This document shows positions 62,204 through 64,000 of a DNA stretch of 64,000 bases, one piece after another (position 1 is the stretch's first letter; each line of letters begins with the position of its first letter). The position numbers and the translations under genes were made by a program. The DNA is taken from assembly GCF_012272815.1 (NCBI RefSeq), contig NZ_JAAWWL010000001.1:124001-188000 (forward strand), in the 5' to 3' direction. Source of the stretch: Croceivirga thetidis (GTDB taxonomy: Bacteria; Bacteroidota; Bacteroidia; Flavobacteriales; Flavobacteriaceae). The notes beneath the pieces are model-generated. The model had not been told where the DNA came from and searched no databases. It saw only the letters and a program-made list of their open reading frames with translations.

Positions 62204-62878
62204 CTAATCCAATACCCTTACACGACCACCCGCAAAGGTTTTTTTGTTTACTTCTTTGGGTTTGCCATATACGGTAACATCTCCACCTGCTTTAACATTG
62301 ATGTCGATACGTTCGGATGCAAAAACCTCAGCCTCACCCCCAGCCTGAATTTTCACTTCAGCAATAGAGGTTCTTAAGTCGCTCCCTTCAAAAATACCGC
62401 CGGTATTCAACACAATACTTTGGTTCTCTGCTAGGCCAGAGGCTTCGATGATACCACCGGTCACCGCCCGAATATCAACCACAGCAACATCCATACCGAT
62501 TGAAATTTTTCCACCTTCTTGTGCACGAAGCTCCAATTTGGTTTTCTTGACCAATTCATTGCATGTAATCCGGGCCCCTTCATTCGCGTCGATTACGTCA
62601 ACATCGGTGTAATAAACTTCAATAAAGGTATTTTCCCCTGTAAATTTTTTATCGAGCTGCATGCGCAATTTCAAGACGCCATCTTTATTGACCCATTTAA
62701 TGTCTGTGGTATTATCACCTTTAATTACGATTCTGTTTTCATCTGATTGTATCAAATTGACTTCTATCAAATCGAACACTTTAATTTCATTGAAATCACC
62801 GACTTGTTTATCAATAGTGCGTTGTGAAAAGGCTAGACCGGTAAATAAGAGTAATGCGATAGTATAAAAATGTTTCAT
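62204..62878 (-). CDS. DUF2807 (head GIN domain) exported protein
   Basis: A 224-residue protein with a signal peptide (ending AFS) and a right-handed beta-solenoid of DUF2807 type: FNEIKVFDLIEVNLIQSDENR, repeated hydrophobic turns such as KLELRAQEGGKISIGMDVAV, and ending DVTVYGKPKEVNKK. These proteins are periplasmic or surface-located in Bacteroidota, with unknown role. Confidence 0.9.
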   Translation of the reverse strand: MKHFYTIALLLFTGLAFSQRTIDKQVGDFNEIKVFDLIEVNLIQSDENRIVIKGDNTTDIKWVNKDGVLKLRMQLDKKFTGENTFIEVYYTDVDVIDANEGARITCNELVKKTKLELRAQEGGKISIGMDVAVVDIRAVTGGIIEASGLAENQSIVLNTGGIFEGSDLRTSIAEVKIQAGGEAEVFASERIDINVKAGGDVTVYGKPKEVNKKTFAGGRVRVLD

Positions 62879-62972
62879 GATTGAATGTTTAATTTTTTAG
62901 AAGGATGACTTAAAATACAAATTGTTACACTTTTTGGTATAAAGTTTGATTCATAATTACAAACATCCAAAA

Positions 62973-63572
62973 ATGATAAATAGCTTCCGCATGAGAATAA
63001 TTGCCACGATTGTACTTCTTTTCAATTTTATGTTTTTTACCCAACTGTTCGCCCAAAATTCTACAAACGGAATTTTTCTAGAAGATGGTGACACTGAACT
63101 ACATGCAAGTCTACTGGGTGGTAATGAATTCAAAAAAACTGCAGTTAGTTTCATCACCTTTGGAGCAGTACCTTCAGAAAGAATACCATTTTTACTAAAT
63201 GCTAGTTCAGGTAACAATATTAAGAACCAGAGTTTTGTTTTCTCTTTTTCAAATAATGATCCATTTTCTGACACGGGTACATTTGATAGGGGTTTTAGAG
63301 ATTCCAAATCCCCAAAAGAGTTTATTCTTTTAAGATTAAAAACAAACAAACGCCGAAATCATAGACAAATTTTTAAGCAAAAAACAAGTTGGCAAGAACG
63401 TGTTGTTGCAGCACTAGTACCATTTACAAGTGAACAGGTCGAACCTGGAGTTTTTAGCGTTACACCAAACTCCACCTTAGAGGCAGGAGAGTATTGCTTT
63501 GTTCATCAAGATATCTTGAACGCACCAATTTTCAGTGATTTTGCATTCTATGATTTTTCAATAGAAAAATAA
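62973..63572 (+). CDS. Exported protein of unknown function (about 199 aa)
   Basis: I start at ATG 62973 (MINSFRMRIIATIVLLFNF); an internal ATG at 62991 would also give a signal peptide (ending LFAQ). The mature part is beta-rich and polar with a basic stretch (LKTNKRRNHRQIFKQKTSW). Near the C-terminus VFSVTPNSTLEAGEYCFV is a strand pair seen in other flavobacterial exported proteins. No family name can be given. Terminator follows. Confidence 0.65.
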   Translation: MINSFRMRIIATIVLLFNFMFFTQLFAQNSTNGIFLEDGDTELHASLLGGNEFKKTAVSFITFGAVPSERIPFLLNASSGNNIKNQSFVFSFSNNDPFSDTGTFDRGFRDSKSPKEFILLRLKTNKRRNHRQIFKQKTSWQERVVAALVPFTSEQVEPGVFSVTPNSTLEAGEYCFVHQDILNAPIFSDFAFYDFSIEK

Positions 63573-63574
63573 AA

Positions 63575-63603
63575 AAGCGGCCATTTTAATGTAGCCGCTT
63601 TAA
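63575..63603. terminator. Hairpin terminator
   Basis: The stem AAGCGGC/GCCGCTT has an A/T-rich loop, an A run before and TTTA after. It separates the exported-protein gene from the convergent chorismate mutase gene. Confidence 0.65.
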
Positions 63604-63621
63604 TACTTGATTTTAATCCTC

Positions 63622-64000
63622 TTAAGAATTAATAATTTTCTCTTGGTGATTAATCGATTCTTGGTGAATCGCTTTGAACATTTTGAGTACAAATTCTTCA
63701 CTTAGCCCCTTCTGTTCGCCTTCCAAGATCATTTTACCTAAAATAGCGTTCCAGCGATTGGATTGAAGAACTGCAACGTTCTTGCTCTTTTTCAATGCTC
63801 CAATCTCATCCGCGACTTTCATACGCTGGCCCAATAAGTCAATCAACTGGTTATCCAATACATCAATTTGAGCACGATTACCGGCCAATTTTGAGTTGTA
63901 TTCTGCCTCTTCATCTGTTTCTTTACGCATCTTTAGGTCTACGAACATTTGTTTAAGGGCGTCTGGTGTTACTTGTTGACGAGCATCGCTCCAAGCATTC
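63622..64000 (-). CDS. Bifunctional DAHP synthase/chorismate mutase, C-terminal part (5' end outside window)
   Basis: The frame is open to the right edge of the window; the visible upstream codons read NAWSDARQQVTPDALKQ before the first Met. The linker is followed by a type II chorismate mutase domain: NRAQIDVLDNQLIDLLGQRMKVADEIGALKK, then NVAVLQSNRWNAIL and a final helix. In Flavobacteriia this domain is fused behind a DAHP synthase. It links the first shikimate step with prephenate formation and is in the pathway of aroA. Confidence 0.85.
   Translation of the reverse strand, partial: NAWSDARQQVTPDALKQMFVDLKMRKETDEEAEYNSKLAGNRAQIDVLDNQLIDLLGQRMKVADEIGALKKSKNVAVLQSNRWNAILGKMILEGEQKGLSEEFVLKMFKAIHQESINHQEKIINS

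Noticed and set aside
1-64000. CRISPR arrays, tRNA/rRNA genes, transposases, prophage structural genes
   Set aside because: Looked for and not found: no regularly spaced short repeats, no recognisable tRNA or rRNA stretches, no DDE transposase or phage motifs. A tRNA scan could still find something I missed.

Overview
This window comes from a Bacteroidota chromosome, most likely a (marine) Flavobacteriaceae. Supporting signs are the gliding-motility pair gldB/gldC, a DUF6090 gene family, a DnaG primase without zinc ligands, weak ribosome binding sites with TAnnTTTG-like promoters, and typical gene neighbourhoods (ECF sigma operon; rsgA-dtd-mazG-aroA-queA-rlmN). The genus cannot be fixed from the sequence alone.

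Layout. 1-3250: housekeeping and regulatory genes (alpha/beta hydrolase end, yihA/engB, AraC regulator, pirin, a small unknown protein). 3258-4325 (minus): a tyrosine recombinase. 4324-about 23,000: a one-directional run of mostly small accessory genes, all on the plus strand and pointing away from the recombinase. They are separated by imperfect palindromes with conserved AAC...GTT ends that look like integron attC sites. One ORF-less 274-bp unit occurs twice without a difference. Sites are well preserved up to about 14.6 kb and become eroded further out. The recombinase has a Xer-like length and lacks the extra segment of classical IntI, yet ends in the SPLDAL motif that IntI1 also carries. 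I regard this integron-like cassette array as the main discovery candidate. The largest interval (7304-13040) holds five tandem DUF6090 genes with near-identical starts and divergent ends, plus a serine hydrolase.

23.1-28.9 kb: Crp-type regulator, MDR oxidoreductase, DUF1295 membrane protein, XRE regulator and a membrane-anchored serine hydrolase. 29.0-32.4 kb: a uronate catabolic operon (SDR fructuronate reductase-like, uxuA, uxaC). It converges, with overlapping stop codons, on a minus-strand operon of a TIM-barrel isomerase/epimerase, a Gfo/Idh/MocA dehydrogenase and an Nramp-fold transporter that has lost the metal-site motifs. 36-46 kb: hydrolase, fatty acid hydroxylase/sterol desaturase, VOC protein, lipoprotein, a large Asp-box/VPS10-like exoprotein, HD phosphohydrolase, a His-rich DUF4198-like protein with a HupE/UreJ permease, and small membrane proteins. 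46.2-64 kb is core genome: GAF histidine kinase, gldC-gldB, nadE, a response regulator with Glu at the phospho-acceptor position, dnaG, an ECF sigma operon, polyprenyl synthetase, rlmN, queA, aroA, mazG-like, dtd, rsgA, small secreted proteins, and the end of a DAHP synthase/chorismate mutase.

No rRNA, tRNA, CRISPR array or transposase was recognised. All family assignments come from reading motifs and remembered families; no search was run.
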